A stretch of 64,000 nucleotides of DNA from contig CAZQKR010000019.1 of the NCBI GenBank assembly GCA_964594045.1, positions 1 to 64,000 of the forward strand, given 5' to 3'. Below the pieces are notes generated by a model. The model was not told the origin of the DNA, did no database searches, and worked only from the letters and a program-made list of their open reading frames with translations. The translations under genes and the position numbers were made by a program. Numbering within the stretch: the first letter of the stretch is position 1; every line of letters starts with the position of its first letter. The DNA is from UBA2365 sp964594045. GTDB lineage: Bacteria > Bacteroidota > Bacteroidia > Chitinophagales > Saprospiraceae. Below are positions 54,078 to 63,462 of this stretch, piece after piece.

Positions 54078-55292
54078 TCACCTGAAAAACAAATTGAATA
54101 AAAATGCGGGAGCAGTGGTAAATTTCCGCTTATGCACATCTGCGAGAGCATCGTGCAAATAGTTTTTTACGTATGCATTTTTTTCTGCTTTTCTCAGCAA
54201 AAAGTCAAAGATCTGTGGATAATTTGCCAGTTTCTGGAGCATCCTGCTGATCCTCAGTTCAGTCCAAACTTTCTGTTGCAATACACGATCATATCGAAGC
54301 AAACTTTTCCCGGAAAAATCCTTCTCCTTAATTGCAGTTGCCAGAATTTCTGCTGCAATCCTGCCGCTGCGAATGGCGTTGCCAACGCCTTCTCCGCTGA
54401 AAGGGTCGATCAGTCCTGCAGCATCTCCAATGAGCACCACCATTGAAGCAGAAACAGGTCTTTTTCTTGATCCCAGCGGCAATCCATAACCTTTGACCTC
54501 TTCAAGAGCTTTTGCTCCGGCAAATCTGTCCCGGATGGAAGGTTCCTCCCGGATGATCCTGTAGAATATTTCCTTTAAGTTCATGTCTCTTTTGATCACA
54601 TCAGAAGACAGCACGCCCAGCCCTACATTGGCTTTGTTGCCCGGTAAAGGAAACATCCAGAAGTAGCCCGGAAGCAGATCCTTGAAGAAATGAAGCTCGA
54701 TCATCTGATCATCATTGAAACCGCTGACATCGGAATAATACTGTCTCAATCCTGCACTGAAATGCAATTTATCCACAGGATTGTTGATGGTTTTTTTATT
54801 GATGATGGAATGTGCGCCGTCTGCGCCAACCACGGCTTCTGCCGTAAAAACACCCTGATCAGTATGAACCTGAACACAGGAATGATCAATCCGGACATCT
54901 TTCACCCGGCAATTGAAAAACACTTCCGTACGTGTATTGGATATGAGTTGCTCCATTAAAAAATGATCAAAGACACTGCGTTCACAGGTATATCCGCATG
55001 TGCGTACACCTTGCTTGATGATCGGCAGGTCCAGCGCATGTCCGCCCGGACTGACAAAACGGATCCCGTAGGATGGCAGTTTATCGGCCAATTGTCTGAA
55101 ATTTTCAGCCAGAACTGGATCCATCCATTCGAGCTGATTGACCACATCCAGACTCAGCGCATCACCACAAACTTTGTCCCTGGGAAAACCAGCCTTTTCG
55201 ATCAATGCAACATTTGCTCCGGAACGGCTGAGTTGATAGGCACAACAAGTACCTGCCGGCCCGCCGCCTACAATGATCACATCATACCTCAT
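54078..55292 (-). CDS. FAD-dependent oxidoreductase, geranylgeranyl reductase family
   Basis: 404 residues. FAD-binding Rossmann start YDVIIVGGGPAGTCCAY, then EKAGFPRDKVCGDALS (typical of the GGR/halogenase-like branch), VVGADGAHSIINK, and VVLIGDAAGLIDPFSGEGVGNAI for the flavin pyrophosphate. The family reduces polyprenyl chains or modifies quinone-like or lipid substrates. Substrate not evident from context. Possibly cotranscribed upstream of the aminotransferase pair, with a gap of about 120 bases. Confidence 0.88.
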   Translation of the reverse strand: MRYDVIIVGGGPAGTCCAYQLSRSGANVALIEKAGFPRDKVCGDALSLDVVNQLEWMDPVLAENFRQLADKLPSYGIRFVSPGGHALDLPIIKQGVRTCGYTCERSVFDHFLMEQLISNTRTEVFFNCRVKDVRIDHSCVQVHTDQGVFTAEAVVGADGAHSIINKKTINNPVDKLHFSAGLRQYYSDVSGFNDDQMIELHFFKDLLPGYFWMFPLPGNKANVGLGVLSSDVIKRDMNLKEIFYRIIREEPSIRDRFAGAKALEEVKGYGLPLGSRKRPVSASMVVLIGDAAGLIDPFSGEGVGNAIRSGRIAAEILATAIKEKDFSGKSLLRYDRVLQQKVWTELRISRMLQKLANYPQIFDFLLRKAEKNAYVKNYLHDALADVHKRKFTTAPAFLFNLFFR

Positions 55293-55676
55293 GAAAACAC
55301 TTTATTTTTAAATTAATTCTTATCAGATAAAAATTGTGATTTTTTACACTGCTATCAACCTGGCTATGGTTTCAGATCTTCTTCCAATTCAACTGATACC
55401 CAAAAATAACATAATTTTTTACAGAACGTAAAATATGGATTTGTATTGAAATGAGCAGGTATGTGCTGACCGTCAGGCAAGGGCTATTCAGATGTTAAAG
55501 TATCCTGGAGCTTTGATGTAAAATTCAATATAAATTCATGTATGAATCTCTTTAAGCTCAAGCCAAAATTGTATTTTTGTCATTTGGTAAATGAAGTTGT
55601 CATCAAGAGCGATTTGTTTTCAGCAAAAATCGGATCGATTCTTTTAGATTCTTTATCAATGAATTAAAACTATGTT
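55293..55676 (+). promoter_or_regulatory. Divergent spacer with a candidate promoter for the DUF389 gene
   Basis: 384 bases without a gene. TATTTTTG at 55572-55579 fits the -7 box, about 98 bases before the DUF389 start; a weak TTTA (55551-55554) lies 17 bases upstream. Confidence 0.45.
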
Positions 55677-57008
55677 ATGGAATCATTTTCCAACAAGTCA
55701 CATTCGGTCTTGCACAACATCCTTCACTTCCTGAACCTGGAAGCTGACCTGGAAAACCATGAGAACATTCACAATGAGATTGTCAAAGGCGTTATTTTTA
55801 AAGGAACAAACCTTTGGATCCTGATGTTTGCCACCATAGTGGCTTCTGTTGGCCTGAACATGAATTCTACTGCGGTCATCATTGGCGCCATGTTGATCTC
55901 GCCTTTGATGGGTCCGATCAATGGTATGGGGTACAGCATTGCCACCTTCAACATTGAGCTTTTCCGCCAATCCATAAAAAACTTCAGTTTTGCTGTATTT
56001 GCCAGTCTGACTGCATCAACACTCTATTTTTTTCTAAGTCCGGTTTCGACTGCGCATTCCGAATTGCTTGCGCGGACCAGTCCGACGATCTACGATGTGG
56101 TGATCGCTTTGTTCGGTGGTTTGGCAGGTATCGTTGCCATCAGCAGCAAACTGAAGGGCAATGTGATACCCGGTGTGGCGATCGCAACCGCACTGATGCC
56201 TCCGCTCTGCACCGCAGGGTATGGATTGGCTACATTCCAGCCGGCTTTCTTTTTCGGAGCAATTTACCTGTTCACCATCAACACAATTTTTATTGCGCTT
56301 TCAGCCTTATGGGTTTCACAGATCCTGAATTTCCCGATCAGGGGAACGATTCCGGAAACCAGGAAGAGAGCGATCAACAATATGATCACCGTAGTCATTT
56401 TTATTGTGCTCGTTCCAAGCATATATTTTGGATATCAGTTGGTACAGGAAGAAAAATTCACTGTCAATTCGCAAAAGTACATTTCCAACGTAAGCCTTTT
56501 TGGAGGAAACTACCTGTTAAAAAATGAAATTGACAAAAAGGATAAAAAAGTATTACTCGTGTATGGCGGGACTGAATTGACTGAATCGCAAAAAAAGGAG
56601 ATCATTTCAAAAGCCGGAGATTTTCACCTTGAAAATGCAGACATTCAGATCCAGCAAGGGCTGACCTTCAACGATGGGGAGGTCACGGACCAGGCGCTCA
56701 AACTCAAGGACCAGATCAGCAGACTCAATGCTTCATTAAAGCATAGAGAAGCACAGATGGACAGTGTCAAAACATCAGGTGAAATGGGCGGGGTGCTTCT
56801 TGAAGAGCTTAACACCCTGTTTCCTCAAATCAGCCGCTGCGGATTCAATGAATATAAGATTTATGAAAAATACTCCTCAAAACCTGAAAAACAGGCTATT
56901 GTACTGATTTCACTTACCTCATCGCTCAAACCAGATGAAAAAGAAAAATTGCTGGGCTTTCTCAAAAAAAGACTGCAGACTGAAAATGTAAAAGTTATTT
57001 ACGATTGA
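55677..57008 (+). CDS. DUF389 / TIGR00341-family membrane protein
   Basis: 443 residues. A soluble N-terminal helix-rich part of about 45 residues, then five to six membrane segments with the diagnostic GLNMNSTAVIIGAMLISPLMGPI and GNVIPGVAIATALMPPLCTAGYGLA (in parts NVIPGVAIATALMPPLC and TAGYGLA). The C-terminal ~190 residues are soluble, with a coiled-coil-like segment (LKDQISRLNASLKHREAQMD). Family function is unknown; a transport role is often assumed from symmetry of the membrane part. Confidence 0.9.
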   Translation: MESFSNKSHSVLHNILHFLNLEADLENHENIHNEIVKGVIFKGTNLWILMFATIVASVGLNMNSTAVIIGAMLISPLMGPINGMGYSIATFNIELFRQSIKNFSFAVFASLTASTLYFFLSPVSTAHSELLARTSPTIYDVVIALFGGLAGIVAISSKLKGNVIPGVAIATALMPPLCTAGYGLATFQPAFFFGAIYLFTINTIFIALSALWVSQILNFPIRGTIPETRKRAINNMITVVIFIVLVPSIYFGYQLVQEEKFTVNSQKYISNVSLFGGNYLLKNEIDKKDKKVLLVYGGTELTESQKKEIISKAGDFHLENADIQIQQGLTFNDGEVTDQALKLKDQISRLNASLKHREAQMDSVKTSGEMGGVLLEELNTLFPQISRCGFNEYKIYEKYSSKPEKQAIVLISLTSSLKPDEKEKLLGFLKKRLQTENVKVIYD

Positions 57009-57363
57009 CCTGATTCCGGAAATTTTAGCAATGAATTGAGATCAGTTACAAAAAAGAAACGAAATAATTTTACAAATTAATCCTAGAAAACATATTTATA
57101 TTTTGCATAATCGTTAATTTTTATCGTTTTAAAAAATATTATACCATTTTTTTGCGATAATCCATCTTTAATCATACTATATTCTCCCTTGACTTTGTAT
57201 ATTTGTGCAAAAATGAAATAATCCAGAACAGTTTGTTTTATTTGGTAAATAATTATTTATGGGATCAGCAGGGAAAGCTTTCAGTCCAAATTTCACCAGG
57301 CAGGCAAAATGTTTTTCAGCATAAATTCCATATAGCCTTAAAATTATTAAAAAAAAATTATAT
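57009..57363 (+). promoter_or_regulatory. Spacer with candidate promoter for the CoA-transferase gene
   Basis: 355 AT-rich bases with no gene. TATATTTG at 57198-57205 fits the -7 box; no TTTG at the proper -33 distance. This would give a leader of about 150 bases. Confidence 0.4.
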
Positions 57364-58722
57364 ATGAAAAGGGTCCAGAAAGTCTCAGATGCAGTCAATC
57401 CGCACAACATACCTCCGGGAAGCATTGTTTACACTGGTGGAAATGCCGGCACACCGCAGGTATTGTTAAAAGAACTGATCAACAACACTCAGATCAAGGA
57501 CATAGAATTGCTCAGTTTGCTTCTGCTTGGTGACATTGCAGACCTGTTTTCTCCGGAAACCTGCGAGCGCATCATGCACCGGGTGATTTTTTCAGGGCCT
57601 TATTCCAGGAATGCCTTAAATGACGGGTATGCAACCTACCAGCTGATGCACCTGTCGGACATTCCCAACCAGTTGCGGAATTACCTGATGCCGGATGTGG
57701 TCCTGATGTGTGTTTCCGGACCGGACAACGGTGGAAATTACAGTTATGGTACCACTGTGGAAGGTTTACAGGCTGCTGTCACAACTGCCAAAGCCAAGGG
57801 CGGATTAGTCATTGCCGAGCGCAACGCTAAAATGCCTTTTGTGCTGGGTACAACTATACATGAATCTGAAATAGACTTTCTGGTTGATGCAGACTACGAA
57901 CTTCCTGTTTCTCCTGCAGCACAGCCGGATGAGACCTCAATGAGGATCGGCAAACTGGTGGCAGAGCTTTTCATTGAAGACGGCACAACTCTCCAGTATG
58001 GAATCGGAGAAGTACCTGAAGCTGTGACTGATGCGATCATTGCCAAAGGCGTCAAGGACATCGGGATCTATACGGAGCTTTTTGCCGATGCCATGAGGAA
58101 GCTGATCGTGGAAGGTATTGTAACCAACAGGTATTCTGATCTCAATTTTGCCACATCCACTCTTTTCCTCGCCAATTCACAGGAAGGATATGACTGGCTC
58201 AACTTCAACAGCTCGGTCCAAAGCCGGCCGTGTAACATAACCAACAGCGTCCTGAATATCGCAAGACAACATAAGATGATCGCCATCAACAGCGCCATCG
58301 GAGTTGACCTCCATGGCAATATCTGGGCGGACTCCATAAAAGGAAGAAGCGTTTACAGTGGCATCGGAGGACAGGCTGACTTTCTCAGAGGTTCCTATCA
58401 GGCAAAACAGGGATTCGGTATCATTGCCATGAAATCTACCACGGACTCCGGAAAATCCAAAATATCCATATTAAGTCCGGAAGGCATTACCACAACAGCC
58501 ATCCCGGCTGACCCGGTCGTGATCGTTACGGAAAACGGAGCCTTCAACCCTAAAGGACTGAATATCACAGAACACGCCATAGGGATCGCTCACCTTGCGG
58601 AACCTGAAACCTGTGATCAATTGCTCAAACACATTTTTGACAGCCCGGCTTACTTTAAACCGAGACAGGCTTTACGAAATGGCAGACCAAAAGGGTTCAT
58701 ACCCTATGAAGCGATATTTTAA
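57364..58722 (+). CDS. Acetyl-CoA hydrolase/4-hydroxybutyrate CoA-transferase family protein
   Basis: 452 residues. PPGSIVYTGGNAGTPQVLL start region, LQYGIGEVPEAVTDAI, GIYTELFADAMRKLIVEG with the probable catalytic Glu, and GIGGQADFLRGSYQAKQG near the C-terminus are all family features of class I CoA-transferases of the acetate or 4-hydroxybutyrate type. Acetate:succinyl-CoA transfer is the commonest role in Bacteroidota; the precise acyl specificity cannot be read. Confidence 0.9.
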   Translation: MKRVQKVSDAVNPHNIPPGSIVYTGGNAGTPQVLLKELINNTQIKDIELLSLLLLGDIADLFSPETCERIMHRVIFSGPYSRNALNDGYATYQLMHLSDIPNQLRNYLMPDVVLMCVSGPDNGGNYSYGTTVEGLQAAVTTAKAKGGLVIAERNAKMPFVLGTTIHESEIDFLVDADYELPVSPAAQPDETSMRIGKLVAELFIEDGTTLQYGIGEVPEAVTDAIIAKGVKDIGIYTELFADAMRKLIVEGIVTNRYSDLNFATSTLFLANSQEGYDWLNFNSSVQSRPCNITNSVLNIARQHKMIAINSAIGVDLHGNIWADSIKGRSVYSGIGGQADFLRGSYQAKQGFGIIAMKSTTDSGKSKISILSPEGITTTAIPADPVVIVTENGAFNPKGLNITEHAIGIAHLAEPETCDQLLKHIFDSPAYFKPRQALRNGRPKGFIPYEAIF

Positions 58723-58885
58723 TCAGTCAGCTTTATCATGTAAAACCCTGAAAATACCGGGATGACACATTTTTGATTTTGAAAGTCAAAGCAGCAGGTT
58801 TTAATTAGATCTGCAATAACAAGTGAAATCCATGTTTTGATCCGATGATCAAAAGTTTATTTAACTATCTGAATTTAAACATCTT

Positions 58886-59971
58886 ATGGCTTCTAATATC
58901 TTATTGCAAGCTTTCAATAGCAAACATCTCCATCTGAACAACCGGATCGCCATGGCACCTTTGACCAGGTGCCGGGCAATAAACAATGTCGTCAATGAGA
59001 TGCACGTCCAATATTACAGTTTGCGGGCTGATACAGGACTGATCATCACTGAAGGTACGCCGGTTTCTCCGGAGGCGATCGGATATCCGGATATTCCCGG
59101 GATTTACACGGCTGCACAAATAGAGGCCTGGAAAAAGGTAACTGAAGGCGTTCACCGTAAAAACGGAAAAATATTTGTTCAGCTGTGGCATGTCGGCAGG
59201 GTTTCTCACCCGGTTTTCCTCAACGGACAATTGCCTTTGGCACCTTCTGCCATCCCTTCTTCCACATTGGCCAGGACAAAGGAAGGAAAACTGGCAAGGC
59301 CTATTCCAAAAGCCATGAGTCCGGATGACATCCAGAGAACAATAGAAGATTTCGTAACAGCTGCCCAAAACGCAATAAAAGCGGGTTTTGACGGTGTGGA
59401 GATCCATGGAGCCAACGGATATCTGATCAATCAGTTTTTGTGTGACGGATCCAACCACCGAACTGACGGATACGGAGGCGATATCCCTTCCAGATCCAGA
59501 TTTGCCCTTGAAATAGTCAGTTCAGTATGTGATGCCATCGGTTCAGAGAGAACTGCCATCAGGCTTTCTCCGGGAGGCATCGGAAATGATATTTCAGACT
59601 CCGACCCCAAAAGTTTGTATGAATTCCTGATAGGCCAACTGGACAAAATGGATCTGGCTTATCTGCACCTGCTGGAACCTTACCAGGATCTGAGTCACTT
59701 ACCGAATACGGTACAACACATTGCAAAGCATTTCAGACCAATGTATCATGGCACGCTGATGATCAACAACGGATTCAATTTTCAGACAGCAAACCAGGTG
59801 ATTGAAGACGGGCATGCGGACCTGGTCTCTTTTGGGAAGTTATTGATTTCCAATCCTGACCTGGTTGAAAGATTCAGAAAAAATGCACCATTGAATGCCT
59901 GGGATGAACAAACTTTTTATTCCGAAGGAGCTGAAGGATTTTTGGATTATCCTATGTTGCAAACCTCTTGA
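58886..59971 (+). CDS. nemA: Old Yellow Enzyme-family NADH:flavin oxidoreductase (NemA-like)
   Basis: 361 residues, FMN-binding (beta/alpha)8 barrel. NRIAMAPLTRCRA start, EGTPVSPEAIGYPDIPGIY, VQLWHVGRVSHP, AIKAGFDGVEIHGANGYLINQF (in parts KAGFDGVEIHGANGYL), CDGSNHRTDGYGG and RLSPGG are diagnostic; His-Gly-Ala-Asn supplies the substrate-binding pair. Members reduce alpha,beta-unsaturated carbonyls and nitro compounds. It stands 163 bases after the CoA-transferase and is probably separate. The physiological substrate is unknown. Confidence 0.92.
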   Translation: MASNILLQAFNSKHLHLNNRIAMAPLTRCRAINNVVNEMHVQYYSLRADTGLIITEGTPVSPEAIGYPDIPGIYTAAQIEAWKKVTEGVHRKNGKIFVQLWHVGRVSHPVFLNGQLPLAPSAIPSSTLARTKEGKLARPIPKAMSPDDIQRTIEDFVTAAQNAIKAGFDGVEIHGANGYLINQFLCDGSNHRTDGYGGDIPSRSRFALEIVSSVCDAIGSERTAIRLSPGGIGNDISDSDPKSLYEFLIGQLDKMDLAYLHLLEPYQDLSHLPNTVQHIAKHFRPMYHGTLMINNGFNFQTANQVIEDGHADLVSFGKLLISNPDLVERFRKNAPLNAWDEQTFYSEGAEGFLDYPMLQTS

Positions 59972-60203
59972 TGAGCTATAACCCGGTAAATTAAAAATCC
60001 AAAATATGAAAAATGCCTGAAGGAAAAATGGCTTAATTACCCTTCAGCCAGATAAATAAGATTTTAATCGATTCTGGCATAGTAATTATTTATTTTCCCG
60101 GGATCATTGAACTATTTAACTTTTTGGAAAAGGTTATTTTTCCTCAATATTTTCACTTTACAGTTTAAAAAGCTTAAAATTGCCTTTCAATAATGAATGT
60201 ATC

Positions 60204-61619
60204 ATGCAAATCAGATTTAATGGTGCTGCAAGGCAGGTAACGGGTTCATGTCACCTCATTACATTGGATAACGGGTTCAAAATTCTGCTGGACTGTGGTC
60301 TTTTCCAGGGTCATGGAAAGCAATCCTGGCTCGAAAACAACAAATGGCATTTCAAACCGGAGGAAGTTGATGTGGTCATTGTTTCACATGCCCATACGGA
60401 CCATACCGGCAGATTGCCCCAACTGGTAAAAGATGGTTTCAAGGGCCGGATATACAGCACGGGAGCCACCAAGGATCTCTGCGCGATCATGTTGCTCGAC
60501 TCTGCTCAGATCCAGGAAAAGGATATTGAATGGTACAATGATAAATTACTGGACAAAAGAAAAAAAGAGCGTAAAGACCTGGAACCCAGGGTGCCGTTAT
60601 ATACTGTTGAAGATATTGAGCCGACCATGCGGAAATTCATTGGTTGTCCTTATGAAAAATGGATCAGGATCAACGATGATGTAGAAGTGCTTTTCAGAGA
60701 TGCCGGCCATATCCTGGGCAGTGCTTCCGTGACGCTGAGAATTCGGGAGAACGGAACGCAGAAAACCCTTGGTTTTACCGGAGACATCGGAAGACCCGAC
60801 CGGCCTATCCTGAAAGACCCTGTTCCGATGCCCGAAGTGGATTATCTGATCATGGAATCTACCTATGGCGACAGGATCCACGAATCCAAATCTGACCAGT
60901 TTGATCAATTGTTGCAAGTCATCGAAAATACATGCCTCAAAAAGAAGGGTAAACTGATCATTCCCGCATTCAGTATCGGCCGAACTCAGGAGATCATTTA
61001 CATCATGGACCAGATGGCAACTGCCGGATTATTGCCCAAAATTCCCGTATATGTGGATAGTCCGCTGGCGATCAACGCAATACCGATTTATACTGCTCAT
61101 CCCGAATGTTTTGACAAAGACATGCACGACTATATGTTACGGGATAGTAACCCTTTTGGATTCAACGATTTACATTATACCAGATCCGTGGAGGAATCAA
61201 AGGCCATCAACAACAACAGAAAGCCTTCCATCATCATCAGCGCTTCGGGTATGATGATTGCGGGACGGGTGCGACACCATTTATTCAACAATGTGGAGGA
61301 CCCGAAAAGCACTTTCCTGATGGTAGGCTATTGTTCGCCCGACAGCCTTGGTGCAGTACTGATGAGAAAACCTGAAACCATTCGTATTTTCGGTGAAGAA
61401 AAGGAAGTCAGGGCAGATGTGGTGAGAATGGATTCCTTTTCCGCTCATGGAGATAAAAAAGAGATGCTCGATTTCATCAGTAATCAGCGCGGACATGTTC
61501 AAAAACTTATTCTGGTCCACGGTGAATACGACACTCAGAAAGCTTTCAAATCAGAACTCAGGTACAACGGTTTTGATCATGTGATCATTCCGGAAATGTA
61601 TGAACTGGTCTGGTTGTAA
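60204..61619 (+). CDS. Metallo-beta-lactamase/beta-CASP RNase (Ysh1-like)
   Basis: 471 residues from ATG 60204 (MQIRFNGAARQVTGSCH). The zinc signature HAHTDHTGRLPQL, later zinc ligands in RDAGHILGSASV and TGDIGRPDRP, and the beta-CASP motifs (MESTYGDR; IPAFSIGRTQEIIYI; ISASGMMIAGRV; SFSAHGDKKEML) identify an RNA-processing exo/endonuclease of the CPSF-73-like branch. Probably cytoplasmic RNA turnover. The frame extension to 60180 begins with TTG and adds only eight residues. Confidence 0.93.
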   Translation: MQIRFNGAARQVTGSCHLITLDNGFKILLDCGLFQGHGKQSWLENNKWHFKPEEVDVVIVSHAHTDHTGRLPQLVKDGFKGRIYSTGATKDLCAIMLLDSAQIQEKDIEWYNDKLLDKRKKERKDLEPRVPLYTVEDIEPTMRKFIGCPYEKWIRINDDVEVLFRDAGHILGSASVTLRIRENGTQKTLGFTGDIGRPDRPILKDPVPMPEVDYLIMESTYGDRIHESKSDQFDQLLQVIENTCLKKKGKLIIPAFSIGRTQEIIYIMDQMATAGLLPKIPVYVDSPLAINAIPIYTAHPECFDKDMHDYMLRDSNPFGFNDLHYTRSVEESKAINNNRKPSIIISASGMMIAGRVRHHLFNNVEDPKSTFLMVGYCSPDSLGAVLMRKPETIRIFGEEKEVRADVVRMDSFSAHGDKKEMLDFISNQRGHVQKLILVHGEYDTQKAFKSELRYNGFDHVIIPEMYELVWL

Positions 61620-61761
61620 CAAATTCCTGATTTTGCCGTTTAAATTCAGGATGCAGAAAACAAAACTGACCGGTAAAATATTGTGAACGCAACATTATTA
61701 CCGGTTCTGCGCCTGATTCCTGTATTACAGCTCATTTGCCATTTATAAAAAATTATAAGTG

Positions 61762-63282
61762 ATGGTTAAAAAAGGTTTTATTTTATTGATAATCAGTTGG
61801 ATCAGCTTTACAGGCTGTAACAGGTATGATTTTGAAGATCCCTGGGAAAAGATCACAGATGCTGAATATGCCATCCCTTTGATCAATTCGAAAATTACGG
61901 TTGAAAACGCACTTTCCGGCCAGGATCCTAATCTTGGCATATTTTTCGATGATGATGGCACAGTTATTTTGAAATACAGTTCGGATATCATTAAAAAACA
62001 GGCAGTCGAAATTTTCAAACCCATTGTGTTTCCTTCAGCTTTGTATTTTGTTGACAGCACGCTTCAGGTGAGATTTGATCAACTGGGAAATTACAACGTC
62101 CAGAAAGGTACGATCAGAGGCGATTCCATCAGATTCGTCTTCACTTCTCATTTTAACGAGCCGGTACAGATCAAAATGACAATCCCGGAAGCGTTTGACC
62201 TCACCGGGACTTTTTCCAAAACCATTACGATACAGCCCAACAGCACTTTGATCACGCCGTTGTATTCTCTTAGGGGATATAATTTTGTATCTCCCAACAA
62301 CTACCTGACTTTCAGTTATGATGCAAGAAAACAAAACGGAGAACGAGTGCTTTTGGATGATGCACATTTCCAGTTCACTTACTTTCTTTTTGATTTTGTA
62401 CAGGGCTATCTGGGCCAACATACCCAGAAACTGAACCAACATGAGATTAAGGTCAATATTTTCAGGCAATGGAAAGGCGGATTGCTCGAATTTGCAGATC
62501 CAAAAGTAACCGTCAGAATGGACAATTCATTTGGATTTCCTGTAAAAGCCGTGATCAACAAATTCGAGATCACTCAATTGGGCGGACAATCCGTTCAATT
62601 GCAGAGCTCAGTTTTTGACAACGATATTTATTTTGAATACCCCGGATTGAATGAGATCGGTGAGGTCAAATCCACCACATTTAATTTTGATAAAAACAAT
62701 TCCAATTTTGCCACAGCCTTTAACCAAAAACTGACCGGAGTCAGCTATGATCTGGATGCGATCGTCAATCCGGAAGATGATCCTGATTTCGTCGGATTTT
62801 ACAGCCACAACAGTTATTATCTGCTCAATGTTGCTGTTGAGCTACCTCTGATTTTCAGAGCGGAAAATTTTCAGATCGAACAGGAAATCGATTTTGAAAG
62901 TCCTATAAAAAATCTGGAGGAAGTCGGGGAATTTGAAATTAAATCCTACATCACCAATCTTTTCCCGGTTGATGTCTATGCCCAACTTTACTTTATGGAT
63001 AATAGCGGTCAAAAGATCGATTCATTGTTTACCGTGGGTGAAAAGCATTTCAAGGCAGGCATGCTCAATCCTGACGGAACGGTCAGTCCGGGAGAGATCG
63101 CTGAACCGGATTTTATTAAATTTGGTCCTGAAAGGAAAAATCTGCTATCCAATTCTGCAAAAGTCCAGGCAAAGGTTCGTTTGTCCACCAATAACGTTTC
63201 GGGCAATTACACCAGGATCACCAAAAACATGGGGCTTGATGTCCAGATGGGTTTGAGGTTCAAAGCTGACTTCAGCAGGTGA
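61762..63282 (+). CDS. Lipoprotein of unknown function
   Basis: 506 residues from ATG 61762. SpII signal peptide with lipobox SFTGC. The remainder is rich in beta strands (DDDGTVILKYSSD, SLRGYNFVSPNNYLTFSYDA) and ends in an LSTNNVSGNYTRITKNMGLDVQMGLR-like region (in parts LSTNNVSGNYTRI and MGLDVQMGLRF) that may be an outer-membrane-facing domain. It precedes a DUF5723-like gene with a gap of 180 bases; the two may act together at the outer membrane. No known domain recognised. Confidence 0.7.
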   Translation: MVKKGFILLIISWISFTGCNRYDFEDPWEKITDAEYAIPLINSKITVENALSGQDPNLGIFFDDDGTVILKYSSDIIKKQAVEIFKPIVFPSALYFVDSTLQVRFDQLGNYNVQKGTIRGDSIRFVFTSHFNEPVQIKMTIPEAFDLTGTFSKTITIQPNSTLITPLYSLRGYNFVSPNNYLTFSYDARKQNGERVLLDDAHFQFTYFLFDFVQGYLGQHTQKLNQHEIKVNIFRQWKGGLLEFADPKVTVRMDNSFGFPVKAVINKFEITQLGGQSVQLQSSVFDNDIYFEYPGLNEIGEVKSTTFNFDKNNSNFATAFNQKLTGVSYDLDAIVNPEDDPDFVGFYSHNSYYLLNVAVELPLIFRAENFQIEQEIDFESPIKNLEEVGEFEIKSYITNLFPVDVYAQLYFMDNSGQKIDSLFTVGEKHFKAGMLNPDGTVSPGEIAEPDFIKFGPERKNLLSNSAKVQAKVRLSTNNVSGNYTRITKNMGLDVQMGLRFKADFSR

Positions 63283-63462
63283 ACCCATCAGGTATCAAAA
63301 GATTGATCCGGATCATGATCTTAATTATTTCTTAAAATATAGGAACTTCATAACAAAAAAGAAAAACATCCGGTTTTTCATAAATCATGGAAAACTACAA
63401 AGAAGCAATAAAACATCATTATTACACAAATCATTTCATTTTTAAGCATTAATATCCATAAA

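Noticed and set aside
61669..61705. ACCGGTAA..TTACCGGT inverted pair after the beta-CASP RNase gene
   Set aside because: Eight-base arms with a 21-base loop and no T-run; too weak for a terminator call.
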